Assembly (NCBI RefSeq): GCF_017834145.1
Contig: NZ_JAFIDA010000001.1
Span: 1,798,001-1,862,000 of the forward strand
DNA from: Leucobacter exalbidus
Lineage (GTDB): Bacteria > Actinomycetota > Actinomycetes > Actinomycetales > Microbacteriaceae
Length of the DNA: 64,000 nucleotides
Reading direction: 5' to 3'
Below are positions 18,738-27,302 of the stretch, one piece after another; position 1 is the first letter of the stretch, and the number at the start of each line of letters is the position of its first letter. Both the position numbers and the translations under genes were made by a program. Under the pieces are notes generated by a model. It saw only the letters and a list, made by a program, of their open reading frames with translations. It was not told the DNA's origin and did no database searches.

Positions 18738-19990
18738 GAGGCGCGCACACTCTCGAGGTACTCGGCGATGCGCCCGATCGCTTCCGTAAGCACCGGCACG
18801 GCCGGCAGGGTGACGAAGCGGAGGTGATCCGGAGTCGCGAGGTTGAAGCCACGGCCGTTGGTCACCAGCACCTGCGTGGCCCGCAGCAGATCGATCACAA
18901 ATGCCTGATCGTCTTCGATCGCGTAGACCTCGGGGTCGAGGCGGGGGAAGAGGTACATCGCGCCGCCGGGGCGCACGCAGGTGACTCCGGGGATCTCGGT
19001 GAGCAGGGTGAGTGCGGCGTCGCGCTGCTCGCGCAGCCGCCCGCCCGGGGCGCACAGCTCGCCGATGCCCGACCAGCGGGGGTCGGCGAGCGCGGCCGGA
19101 ATCGCGTGCTGCGCCGGCACGTTCGAACACATGCGCATGTTCGCGAGCAGGGTGAGGCCCTCGAGAAAATCGCGGGCGTTCGAGCGGTCGCCCGTGATCG
19201 TGAGCCAGCCGGCGCGGTACCCGGCAATGCGCTGGGCCTTCGACAGTCCGCTGAACGTGAGACAGATGGTGTCGTGCGCGTGCAGGGCAGCGTGCTCGTG
19301 GCGGGCGCCGTCGTACAGAATCTTCTCGTAGATTTCGTCGGCCATCAACACGAGGCCGTGGCGTTCGGCGAGCTCGGCGAACCCACGCACCAGCTCGGCG
19401 CTGTACACGGCTCCGGTGGGGTTGTTGGGGTTGATCAGCACAATGCCCTTAGTGGCGGGCGTGATGAGTCGCTCGATGGCCGCAAGATCGGGCATCCAGC
19501 CGTTCAGCTCGTCGCACGGGTAGTGCACGGCGCGGCCGCCCGAGAGCGTGACCTGCGCGGTCCACAGCGGGTAATCGGGCGCGGGCACGAGAATTTCGTC
19601 GCCGTCGCTCACGAGCGCCTGCAGTACGAGCGAGATGAGCTCGCTCACGCCGTTGCCGATGATCACGTCATCGGGGGTGACCCCGGTGATTCCGGCGGCC
19701 TCGTAGTAGTGCGCCACGGCCTCACGCGCTGGCAAAATGCCGCGCGAATCGCTGTAGCCCTGCGCGAGCGGCAGCGCCTGCCGCAGCGCCTCGACGATTT
19801 CGGGAGGGGCCTCGAACCCGAACGGGGCCGGGTTGCCGATGTTGAGTTTGAGGATCTGGTGGCCCTCGCGCTCAAGGCGCTCGGCCTCCTGCAAAATCGG
19901 GCCGCGTACGTCGTAGCGCACCCCTTGCAGTTTCTTGGACTGGGTGATCTGTCGCTTCTGCCGCACGGTGAAAGTGTAGTCCTGTGTCAC
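18734..19990 (-). CDS. PLP-dependent aminotransferase, AlaA/AspC-like
   Basis: This 418-aa fold-type I aminotransferase has LNIGNPAPFGF near the N-terminus, VLINPNNPTGAVYS, MADEIYEKILYDG and the Schiff-base lysine in FSGLSKAQRIAGYRAGW. The substrate-carboxylate arginine is in LRFVTLP near the end. It is closest to the AlaA group, which makes alanine from pyruvate and glutamate; the true substrate is uncertain. It overlaps the ABC gene upstream and rlmH downstream, each by four bases. Confidence 0.9.
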   Translation of the reverse strand: MTQDYTFTVRQKRQITQSKKLQGVRYDVRGPILQEAERLEREGHQILKLNIGNPAPFGFEAPPEIVEALRQALPLAQGYSDSRGILPAREAVAHYYEAAGITGVTPDDVIIGNGVSELISLVLQALVSDGDEILVPAPDYPLWTAQVTLSGGRAVHYPCDELNGWMPDLAAIERLITPATKGIVLINPNNPTGAVYSAELVRGFAELAERHGLVLMADEIYEKILYDGARHEHAALHAHDTICLTFSGLSKAQRIAGYRAGWLTITGDRSNARDFLEGLTLLANMRMCSNVPAQHAIPAALADPRWSGIGELCAPGGRLREQRDAALTLLTEIPGVTCVRPGGAMYLFPRLDPEVYAIEDDQAFVIDLLRATQVLVTNGRGFNLATPDHLRFVTLPAVPVLTEAIGRIAEYLESVRAS

Positions 19991-21840
19991 TGCTGTTGCG
20001 CGTACAACTCGGCGTATGCCCCACCTTGTGTGATCAATTCGGTGTGCGTGCCCGATTCGAGAATGTGCCCGGATCCCACGACGTAGATGCGATCTGCCCC
20101 CTCGATGGTCGACAACCTGTGCGCGATCGCGATCGTGGTGCGGCCGCCGCGGGCCCCGTCTAGCGCCCGCTGCACCGCCCGCTCGTTGACCGTGTCGAGC
20201 GCGCTCGTGGCCTCATCGAGCACCAGCACGCGCGGGTTCTTCAGCAGCACGCGCGCGATGGCGATGCGCTGTTTCTCGCCGCCCGAGAGTCGGTAGCCGC
20301 GCTCGCCCACGACGGTGTCGTAGCCGTTGGCGAAGGTTGAAATCGCATCGTGAATATTGGCGAGTTTGGCCGCGGCTTCAAGCTCGGCCTGGGTGGCGTC
20401 GGGTTTGCCGTAGCGCAGGTTTTCGGCGATGGTCGCGTGGAACAGGTAGGGGTCTTGGGTGACGACGCCGATGCGATCCATCAGGGCTTCCTGCTGCAGG
20501 TCGCGCACGTCAACGCCGCCGTAGCGCACCGAACCCTCGCTCGCCTCGTAGAGCCTGGGGATCAGTGATCCGATGGTGGTCTTGCCCGACCCCGATGCGC
20601 CAACGAACGCCACGAATTCGCCGGGGGCGACCTCGAACGACACATGGTCGAGGGTGGCGCGCTCGCTCGCCTCGGCGTCGGAGTACCGAAAGGTGACATC
20701 GTCGAAAGTGATGCGGCCGGCCTCGCCAGGTCGCTCGCTGGGTTCGAGCGCGTCGGGCCGGTCGGTGATCGCGGGATTCAGGTTGAGGTACTCAAAGATG
20801 CGCGCGAACAGGGCGCGCGAGGTCTGCAGGTCGAGGGCGATACGCATGAGTGCCATGAGCGGGAAGAGCAGCCGCGATTGCACCGTTGTGAACGCCACGA
20901 TCGTGCCCGAGGTGATGCCCGGGTCGAATCCCTCGCCCTGCGCGTTGGCAATGATCCAGCCCGACACGAGGTACACGATGGCCGGCACCGCCGACATAAA
21001 CACCTGCACCATGGCGAAGAAGTACTGGCCGCTCATGGTCTGGCGCACCTGCAGGTCGATCTGGCGTGCGTTCTCCGCCGCGTACCGGCCCGTCTCGGCG
21101 CCCTGCCGCGAGTAGGTCTTGGCGAGCAGTACGCCCGACACCGACAGCGCCTCTTGGGTGATCGCGGTCATTTCAGACAGTGATTCTTGTGTTTTGCCCG
21201 CGATGCGCGCCCGCACCTGGCCCACGCGGCGCTGCGCAAACACGATGATGGGCATCAGTACGAGGGCGATCAGGGTGAGCTGCCAGCTCAGCAGCAGCAT
21301 GGCAACCGCGGCGGCGATGACGGTGACGATGTTGCCGATGATGCTCGAGACGGTGTTGGTGAGCACGTTGGCGACGCCGCCCACGTCGTTTTGCAGGCGC
21401 GATTGGATGACGCCGGTTTTGGTGCGGGTAAAGAACCCAAGCTCCATCGCCTGCAGGTGCCCAAACAGGCGCACGCGCAGGTCGCCCATGACGCGGTTGC
21501 CCACGCGCGCGGTGAAGTGGGTCTGCACCACGCTGATGGCGCTCGAGAGCACGAACGCCGCGATCATCGCCCCCACCAGCCAAGCCAGCAAGGGGAGATT
21601 CGGAATGCCGTCGGGCGGAAACAGCCCGTCGTCGAACACGCGCTGGGTGAGCAGCGGCGGGGCAATACCCAGCGCGGCCGACACGATTACGAGCCCGATG
21701 ATGACGGTGAGCTGCGTCTTGTAGGGGCGAAACAGGTCGGTGATGTGTTTGCCAAGGTTGGGAATCTCGGGCGCCTCAGCGTTGAGTTCCTTCTGCTTTG
21801 CGGCGTCTCCGCCAGCGACTCCGCGCCCACCTGGTCTCAT
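19987..21840 (-). CDS. ABC exporter, fused membrane and ATPase domains
   Basis: This 617-aa half-transporter has a type IV exporter membrane domain (six helices, residues about 45-340) and an ATPase domain. The ATPase has [49 protein letters not shown] and [10 protein letters not shown]. All catalytic residues are present. It probably works as a homodimer or with an unlinked partner; the substrate is unknown. The ATG at 21840 lies 6 bases after TAGGCT, suggesting a leaderless mRNA that heads the ABC-aminotransferase-rlmH operon. Confidence 0.9.
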   Translation of the reverse strand: MRPGGRGVAGGDAAKQKELNAEAPEIPNLGKHITDLFRPYKTQLTVIIGLVIVSAALGIAPPLLTQRVFDDGLFPPDGIPNLPLLAWLVGAMIAAFVLSSAISVVQTHFTARVGNRVMGDLRVRLFGHLQAMELGFFTRTKTGVIQSRLQNDVGGVANVLTNTVSSIIGNIVTVIAAAVAMLLLSWQLTLIALVLMPIIVFAQRRVGQVRARIAGKTQESLSEMTAITQEALSVSGVLLAKTYSRQGAETGRYAAENARQIDLQVRQTMSGQYFFAMVQVFMSAVPAIVYLVSGWIIANAQGEGFDPGITSGTIVAFTTVQSRLLFPLMALMRIALDLQTSRALFARIFEYLNLNPAITDRPDALEPSERPGEAGRITFDDVTFRYSDAEASERATLDHVSFEVAPGEFVAFVGASGSGKTTIGSLIPRLYEASEGSVRYGGVDVRDLQQEALMDRIGVVTQDPYLFHATIAENLRYGKPDATQAELEAAAKLANIHDAISTFANGYDTVVGERGYRLSGGEKQRIAIARVLLKNPRVLVLDEATSALDTVNERAVQRALDGARGGRTTIAIAHRLSTIEGADRIYVVGSGHILESGTHTELITQGGAYAELYAQQQ

Positions 21841-21846
21841 GTGCAG

Positions 21847-21852
21847 AGCCTA
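21847..21852 (-). promoter_or_regulatory. -10 hexamer TAGGCT, leaderless start
   Basis: TAGGCT on the minus strand ends 6 bases before the ATG at 21840. Confidence 0.55.
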
Positions 21853-21863
21853 GCGCGCCGGCG

Positions 21864-22940
21864 CTAAATACTCAGTAGATCGCCGATGCCCTCGAGCACC
21901 GATCCCCCGGCATCCACGAGCTGGCCCGCGCTGCCGAGCGCTTCAACGAGATGGCCCGCGGCGGCCGCGATCTGCAGCGTCGCCGAGATCAGCTCGAGGG
22001 CCACGAACGCGTCGTCGGCCCCGAATGCATCGGTGTCGATGCGCGCTGCTTCAATACGCAACACCTCGGCCCACTCGGTTTCGAGGTTGAACAGCATCGC
22101 ATACGGCAGCAGTTGCTCATACACGTGCAACCGTTCGAACCCCTCGGCGGCGGGCACACGTACCGCGCCCTGCGGCGACTGCAGCACGCGCAGCCGGTCG
22201 GCCTCGGCCAGGCGAATGTACTCGCGCATGCCGGCGAGGTGCCGGCGCGCTTGCAAACTCGGCGGCAGAAACCGCCGCCACGGCCTAGGGCAGACAATCA
22301 TCGCGGCGATGGTCGCGCAAAACGCGGCACCCGCGACGATCACCCCGGCGAGCGCGGTGTCATCTTCGCCCAGCATCGTCGCGCACACAATCAATACAAA
22401 CGCGGTGGCAAACACACCGATCCAGCCGAACACCAGGCACACGGTGCGCGCCCAGCGCACTGGCCGAGCACCGATCAGCCCTCGATGAGCGAGCTCGCTG
22501 ATCGTGTCGGCGAGCAGCGCGGCGGCCCGTTTGCCTGCCGCGCCGCCCTTAGTCTAGAGCTTGCGCACGGCCTTCTCTTGTGCCGCCTCCCCCAGATACA
22601 CCGCGAGCACGCGCTGCTCTTGCGCGGTGAACTGCGCACCGGGTGCGATCTCGATTGCGAGCTGCTCGCGCCCCTTTTTCGTGGGGGCTGCGCCCGGTTC
22701 GGGCTGCGGGGTGAGCAGGCGAATTTTCTTCCGGATCGCAAGCTCCACCAGCGCTGCGGGCAGGGCGCGCGCTTCGGCATTGGCCAGCACCGCGTCAAAC
22801 AGCAGCGAGGACCCGGGCAGCGGCGCGTACTCGGCGATTACGGTGCCGACGGGCTGACGCGACTTGTGCCGCGAGATCAACGCGATCGTGAGCAGGGCTG
22901 CCGCGGGGAGTGCGGCGGCAAGAATCGCGAAGAAGACCAT
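21864..22940 (-). pseudogene. DUF2207 membrane protein with an in-frame TAG and no N-terminal domain
   Basis: Two pieces in one reading frame, 22554-22940 and 21864-22553, together give the cytoplasmic half of a DUF2207 protein. The first has LISRHKSRQPVGTVIAEYAP and LPAALVELAIRKKIRLL. The second has a helix pair, then HLAGMREYIRLAEADRLRVL and YEQLLPYAMLFNLETEWAEV. A single TAG at 22554-22556 divides them. The extracytoplasmic N-terminal half of the family is absent. TAAACT lies 6 bases before the ATG at 22940, so the first piece is probably transcribed. The second could restart at GTG 22460. Confidence 0.7.
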
Positions 22941-22946
22941 GCACAA

Positions 22947-22952
22947 AGTTTA
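22947..22952 (-). promoter_or_regulatory. -10 hexamer TAAACT, leaderless start
   Basis: TAAACT on the minus strand ends 6 bases before the ATG at 22940. This favours that ATG over the TTG at 22946. Confidence 0.45.
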
Positions 22953-23007
22953 GGGCGGTGGCCGAGCCTCGGCGTCGCCCCAAGACGAAACCCCGCCACC
23001 CCACCGT

Positions 23008-23328
23008 CTACGACGCGTCGATGGCCTGTTCGAGTCGCTCGAGCTTGCCGTCTATTTCGCCCTCGAACCCGGGGCGAATGTCGGCCTTCATGATCAGCGA
23101 GACGCGTGAGCCAAACGGCAGCACGGCCTCGGTAGCGCGCTTGACCACGTCGAACACCTCGTCCCATTCGCCCTCGATCTCGGTGAACATTGATGAGGTA
23201 CGGTAGGGCAGCCCCGATGCGCGCACGACCTTGACGGCCTCGGCGACGGCGTCAGACACCGACCCGTCGGCACGCTCTGCACGGCCGGGGGCTTCGCCGC
23301 TCGGGGCGACTGAGAACGCAAGAATCAT
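23008..23328 (-). CDS. Thiamine-binding protein, MTH1187/YkoF family
   Basis: This 106-aa ferredoxin-like protein has ILAFSVAPSG, VSDAVAEAVKVVRASGLPYR, then TSSMFTEIEGEWDEVFDVVK, and RVSLIMKADIRPG. These are conserved features of the Thiamine_BP family, members of which bind thiamine or related pyrimidines. AAAGGA precedes the ATG at 23328. The role in the cell is not established; it stands alone here. Confidence 0.85.
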   Translation of the reverse strand: MILAFSVAPSGEAPGRAERADGSVSDAVAEAVKVVRASGLPYRTSSMFTEIEGEWDEVFDVVKRATEAVLPFGSRVSLIMKADIRPGFEGEIDGKLERLEQAIDAS

Positions 23329-23402
23329 GGGAGGTCCTTTCGAGAACTGTGCGGGCGGCGGCGCCCACACAGGGTGAGAAGCACAGGGCAGAAAACGCAA
23401 AA

Positions 23403-23439
23403 GCGTGGTGCCTCAGACGCTACGCCTTGGGCACCACGC
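23403..23439 (-). terminator. Terminator of the DHA2 efflux gene
   Basis: GCGTGGTGCC at 23439-23430 and GGCACCACGC at 23412-23403 (minus strand) pair and are followed by TTTTGCGTTTTC. It lies 26 bases after the MFS stop. Confidence 0.7.
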
Positions 23440-23464
23440 CAGTCTACGGATGACGAGATACGGG

Positions 23465-24967
23465 TTACTGCATCACCGGCACGGGGCCCGTGACGGGGCG
23501 CACCGGGCGCTTGCCGAAGAACAGGGTGACGACGATACCGACGGCGATGACCGCGATCGGCAGCAGCAGGGACTGCGCCATCGCGATCGAGTAGCCCTCG
23601 CGCAGCGGCTCAGGCAAAGCTCCTCCGCCCGCACCCTGACCGCCGGCGCCAGCCGCGGCCGCACCGAACTGCGCCGACAGCTGCGACGCCATCAGCACGG
23701 TGATCGCCGCCGCACCGAGCACGGCGCCCACCTGGCGGCCGGTGTTGTAGACGCCTGATCCGGCGCCTGCGAGTTCAGGGGCCAGCCCAAACGTCGTGAT
23801 CGAAGCCAGCGGGCCCCACATGAACGCGTTGCCGAGGCCGAGCACCGCGCTCGCGGCGAGCAGCCACCAGATCGAGGTGTCGGGGCGCATCATGAAGAAG
23901 TACATGATGAGGCCCGCGGCCACGAACACGAGCCCGAGGGTCGCTGCGCGGCGGGGTTCGCGGTGGTCGATCATGAGGCCGACGGGGCGGGCGAGGGCGA
24001 TCGCAATGACGGCCATCGGCGACAGCATCAGCGCAGATTCGGTGGGCGTGAGGCCCAGCACGAGCTGGAAGTAGAACATCAGCGGAAGGCTCTGCGCGGT
24101 GATCGCGAAGCCGATGGTGACGATCGCGGCGGTGCCGACCGAGAAGTTGCGGTCACTAAACACGCGCAGCGGAATCAGTGGTTCACCCTTCTGCACCCGC
24201 TGCCACACGACGAACAGCACGAGCAGCACAATGCCCGCGATGATCAGCATGGGTACGGTGATCGGGCCGAGGATGGAGCCCCAGTCGTAGCTCTCGCCCT
24301 CTTGAATGCCAAACACGAGCAGAAACATGCCGACGCCGCTGAGTATCACGCCGAGCCAGTCGAAACGGTGCGCGGTGGTGGGCAGCTTCGGCACGAACTT
24401 CAGGGCGAGCGCGAACGCGATCACGCCCACGGGCAGGTTGATGAAGAAGATCCATTCCCAGCCGCCGGCATCGATCAAGAAGCCGCCAAGAATCGGGCCG
24501 ACGAGGGTCGCGACGCCCGCCGTGACACCCCAGATCGCCATCGCCGACCCGCGCTCACGCGGCGCGAAGATGCGCGTGATGACCGCCATCGTCTGCGGTG
24601 TCATCAGCGAGGCGCCGAGGCCCTGGAACACACGCGCGATGATCAACGTTTCGATATTGGGGGCGATGCCGCACGCGAGCGATGCCACGGTGAAGACCGC
24701 GAGGCCCAGCAGGTAGAGGCGGCGCGGGCCGAACCGGTCACCGAGGCGCCCGGTGATGAGCAGCGGCACCGCGTACGCGAGCAGATACGCGCTCGTCGCC
24801 CACAGCGTCGCCGTCATCGTCGTGTCGAGCCCCTGCATGATTGAGGGGTTCGCGACCGACACGATCGTCGTATCCACCAAGATCATGAAGAAGCCGAGCA
24901 CCAGGGACCACAGGGCCGCCCACTGTCTGATGGGCGGGGCGGCAGGGGCCTTACTGTCGTTACTCAC
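23465..24967 (-). CDS. MFS multidrug efflux transporter, DHA2 (EmrB/QacA) family
   Basis: This 500-aa protein has 14 predicted membrane helices. DHA2 motifs are visible: VDTTIVSVANPSIMQGL in helix 1, GRLGDRFGPRRLYLLG (motif A) and RVFQGLGASLMTPQTMAVI. The C-terminal part includes the GAGSGVYNTGRQVGAVLGAA motif. It should export drugs or toxic compounds using proton motive force. The GTG at 24967 lies 6 bases after TAAGCT. No regulator is adjacent. Confidence 0.9.
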   Translation of the reverse strand: MSNDSKAPAAPPIRQWAALWSLVLGFFMILVDTTIVSVANPSIMQGLDTTMTATLWATSAYLLAYAVPLLITGRLGDRFGPRRLYLLGLAVFTVASLACGIAPNIETLIIARVFQGLGASLMTPQTMAVITRIFAPRERGSAMAIWGVTAGVATLVGPILGGFLIDAGGWEWIFFINLPVGVIAFALALKFVPKLPTTAHRFDWLGVILSGVGMFLLVFGIQEGESYDWGSILGPITVPMLIIAGIVLLVLFVVWQRVQKGEPLIPLRVFSDRNFSVGTAAIVTIGFAITAQSLPLMFYFQLVLGLTPTESALMLSPMAVIAIALARPVGLMIDHREPRRAATLGLVFVAAGLIMYFFMMRPDTSIWWLLAASAVLGLGNAFMWGPLASITTFGLAPELAGAGSGVYNTGRQVGAVLGAAAITVLMASQLSAQFGAAAAGAGGQGAGGGALPEPLREGYSIAMAQSLLLPIAVIAVGIVVTLFFGKRPVRPVTGPVPVMQ

Positions 24968-24973
24968 TGCGCC

Positions 24974-24979
24974 AGCTTA
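24974..24979 (-). promoter_or_regulatory. -10 hexamer TAAGCT, leaderless start
   Basis: TAAGCT on the minus strand ends 6 bases before the GTG at 24967. Confidence 0.5.
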
Positions 24980-25011
24980 CGCGCCCGGGCTTAGGATCAA
25001 GATCACGATCA

Positions 25012-25053
25012 AGATCCGGATCAAGGCCTAGTGTCTAGGGCCTGATCCGGATC
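25012..25053 (-). terminator. Terminator of the NatAB-like ABC operon
   Basis: GATCCGGATCAGGCC (minus strand, 25053-25039) pairs with GGCCTTGATCCGGATC (25028-25013) with one bulged base, around a short loop. Only TTG follows. It lies 10 bases after the permease stop. Confidence 0.6.
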
Positions 25054-25062
25054 CTTAGCCCG

Positions 25063-26196
25063 TTAGCGCTTCAGCGCGTCGGCAATCTTGACCCGCGTGC
25101 CGGTGCGCAGAATCGATCCTTCATAGATGCGGGCACCCAGCGCCCACACAATCGCGATCGATACCAGCAGAATCAGCACTGACAGGATCGGCTCCCACCA
25201 TGCCGCGGTGCCCAGGTAGAGCCGCATCGGCATGCCGACGGGGGCCGAGAAGGGGATGTAGCTCATGATCGCGAGCGCGGTCGGGTTGTCGTTGAACACG
25301 ATCACGCCGATGTAGGGCAGCATCACGAGCATCATCACGGGGCTCGACACCGAGCCGATGTCTTCTTGTCGCGACACGAGCGAGGCGAGGGCAGCGTAGA
25401 GGGCGGCGAGCAGCACGAAGCCGAACGCAAACAGAATGCCGAACCAGATCAGTGCGATGCCGAGTTCGCCCAGCAGCAGGTCTTGCCCGGTCGCGAGCAT
25501 GCCCACCGAGGCGAGGGCCGCGATGGCGACGACCTGCGCGAGGGCGAGCAGGCTGTTGCCGAGGATCTTGCCCGCGAGCATGGTGCGGGCGCTGACGGTG
25601 GAGAGCAGAATCTCGACGATGCGGGTCTGCTTCTCTTCGACCACGCTTTGGGCGATGGTGGTGCCGAAGGTGATCGCGCTCATCATGAACACCATGCCGA
25701 AGGCGATCGAGATGAGGTACGCGACCATCGGGTTGTCTGAGGTGGGTGCGAGGATCTCGAGTGTGGGGGCGGCAGACAGGGCCTGCATCACCTCGCCGGG
25801 TGCGCTGTCGTTGGTGAGCACGGTGAGGCCGACCGGGGTGTCTCCGCCCGGGATCACTGCGGCTTCGACGTCGCCGTCAAGCACGAGGCGCTCGGCCGCG
25901 GCGCGATCTGGCGCGCTCGTAACCTCGAGGCCAGCGGCTTCAAGCTGCGCCGCCGGATCGCTGGTGCTTGCGGCGCCGGTGCCGGCCACAACGGCGACCT
26001 TTGCCGGGTCACCGAACCCGCCAGAGTTGGCGATCACGCCGCTCGCAATCACGCCCGCGAGCACGAAGAACAGCAGCAGGCCGGCCGAGATTAGAAACGC
26101 CTTGCTGCGCAGGCGGGTGGTGATTTCGCGCTCGGCGACTAACCAGGTCGCGGCCGCCGGGGTGAGCCGCCGGTGCGTGGGTGTTGATGTGCTCAT
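25063..26196 (-). CDS. ABC-2 type permease, NatB-like
   Basis: This 377-aa permease has one N-terminal helix, an extracytoplasmic domain of about 150 residues, and five or six C-terminal helices. The segment SVVEEKQTRIVEILLSTVSA is typical of NatB-type ABC-2 permeases. NatAB exports sodium, and relatives export peptides or drugs. It overlaps its ATPase gene by four bases (ATGA), so the two form one transporter. The adjacent divergent two-component system may control it. Confidence 0.88.
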   Translation of the reverse strand: MSTSTPTHRRLTPAAATWLVAEREITTRLRSKAFLISAGLLLFFVLAGVIASGVIANSGGFGDPAKVAVVAGTGAASTSDPAAQLEAAGLEVTSAPDRAAAERLVLDGDVEAAVIPGGDTPVGLTVLTNDSAPGEVMQALSAAPTLEILAPTSDNPMVAYLISIAFGMVFMMSAITFGTTIAQSVVEEKQTRIVEILLSTVSARTMLAGKILGNSLLALAQVVAIAALASVGMLATGQDLLLGELGIALIWFGILFAFGFVLLAALYAALASLVSRQEDIGSVSSPVMMLVMLPYIGVIVFNDNPTALAIMSYIPFSAPVGMPMRLYLGTAAWWEPILSVLILLVSIAIVWALGARIYEGSILRTGTRVKIADALKR

Positions 26197-27101
26197 CGCA
26201 CTACCTCCTGAAAGATCTGAGCGAGCGAGGGGGTGACCGGGCCGAACCGGCGCACGTGGCTGACCGCAGGGTCGCCCTCGGTGACGGCACGCGTCAATAC
26301 CGACTGCGCTGCGGCGACGGTGTCGGCTTCGAAGCGGGCCAGGCCGCCGTCGAGGTGGGTGACGGTGACGCCGGGGTGTTCCCTGATCCAGCCGGCGTCG
26401 CCCGCGCTGCCCGCGATCTCGATTTCGAAGACGCGGCCCGAGTGTTCGGCGCGCAGCGCTTCGCGTGAGCCCTGGGCGAGGATCTTGCCGCCGCCAACGA
26501 TGACGAGGTCGTCGCAGAGCCGCTCAACAATGTCGAGCTGGTGTGAGGAGAACAGCACGGGAACCCCCTGTGCGGCGTAGTCGCGCAACACCCCCACCAC
26601 GACCTCCACGGCCATCGGATCGAGGCCCGAGAACGGTTCATCGAGCACGAGTACGCGCGGTTCGTGTACGAGGGCGGCCGCGATCTGGGCGCGCTGCTGG
26701 TTGCCCAGCGACAGGCTTTCGAGGGTGTCGCCCGCGCGATCGGCGAGCCCCAGGCGTTCCACCAAGCGCTCGGCCGAGGCCTTCGCCCCCGTCGCCGTCA
26801 TGCCGTGCAGGCGGCCGAGGTACACGAGCTGCTCGAGCACCTTCATCTTGGGGTACAGCCCGCGTTCCTCTGGCATATAGCCGAAGCCCGCGCGGTCGGC
26901 GGCGGTGATGGGGGCACCGTCGATGGTGATCGTTCCGGTGTCTGCCGCGAGCACTCCGAGCAGAATGCGCATGGTGGTGGTTTTGCCCGCGCCGTTGGCC
27001 CCCACGAAACCGGTCATGCGGCCCGCGGCGACACTAAAGCTCACGCCGTCGAGCACGCGGCGGGAACCGAACGTGCGGCTGACTCCTTGAATCTCAATCA
27101 T
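26193..27101 (-). CDS. ABC transporter ATP-binding protein, NatA-like
   Basis: This 302-aa ATPase has Walker A GANGAGKTT, the Q-loop region GYMPEERGLYPKMKV, signature LSLGNQQRAQIAAAL, Walker B VLVLDEPFSGLDP and the H-loop FSSHQLD. A C-terminal extension of about 90 residues (ALRAEHSGRVFEIEIAG onward) is typical of NatA/CcmA-type exporters. The start at ATG 27101 is supported by GAGAGGAAC; the longer frame to 27581 is antisense to the kinase gene. Confidence 0.9.
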   Translation of the reverse strand: MIEIQGVSRTFGSRRVLDGVSFSVAAGRMTGFVGANGAGKTTTMRILLGVLAADTGTITIDGAPITAADRAGFGYMPEERGLYPKMKVLEQLVYLGRLHGMTATGAKASAERLVERLGLADRAGDTLESLSLGNQQRAQIAAALVHEPRVLVLDEPFSGLDPMAVEVVVGVLRDYAAQGVPVLFSSHQLDIVERLCDDLVIVGGGKILAQGSREALRAEHSGRVFEIEIAGSAGDAGWIREHPGVTVTHLDGGLARFEADTVAAAQSVLTRAVTEGDPAVSHVRRFGPVTPSLAQIFQEVVR

Positions 27102-27220
27102 CAACGTTCCTCTCGTTATGTGTTCCAGCTTGGCCTGCCACCGCGGTGCGGCGCCTCCCCCGCAAGGCGGAACTTGCGCGGGTGTCAGAGGAGATTCGCA
27201 CCGAGCAAGGCGTGTTCCCG

Positions 27221-27256
27221 CCGCATCTCCCCGCACATCTCCCCGCGCATCTCCCT
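27221..27256 (+). repeat. Three 12-bp tandem units
   Basis: CCGCATCTCCCC, GCACATCTCCCC and GCGCATCTCCCT follow each other between the divergent ABC operon and the kinase gene. The shared core is CATCTCCC. Confidence 0.6.
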
Positions 27257-27290
27257 CGCACGGGGGAAGCGGCTCACCGCGCCAGTTCAC

Positions 27291-27296
27291 TACCCT
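27291..27296 (+). promoter_or_regulatory. -10 hexamer TACCCT, leaderless start of the kinase gene
   Basis: TACCCT ends 6 bases before the ATG at 27303. Confidence 0.45.
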
Positions 27297-27302
27297 GGAA
27301 TC

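Noticed and set aside
18738-19130. A long minus-strand frame upstream of rlmH
   Set aside because: It is an arginine/proline-rich shadow of the aminotransferase gene; RlmH homology starts at 18737.
18824-20086. A 420-codon plus-strand frame
   Set aside because: It lies opposite the aminotransferase gene and has the composition of an antisense high-GC shadow.
27221-27256. CRISPR-like repeats
   Set aside because: The 12-base units are directly adjacent, with no spacers, and are imperfect.
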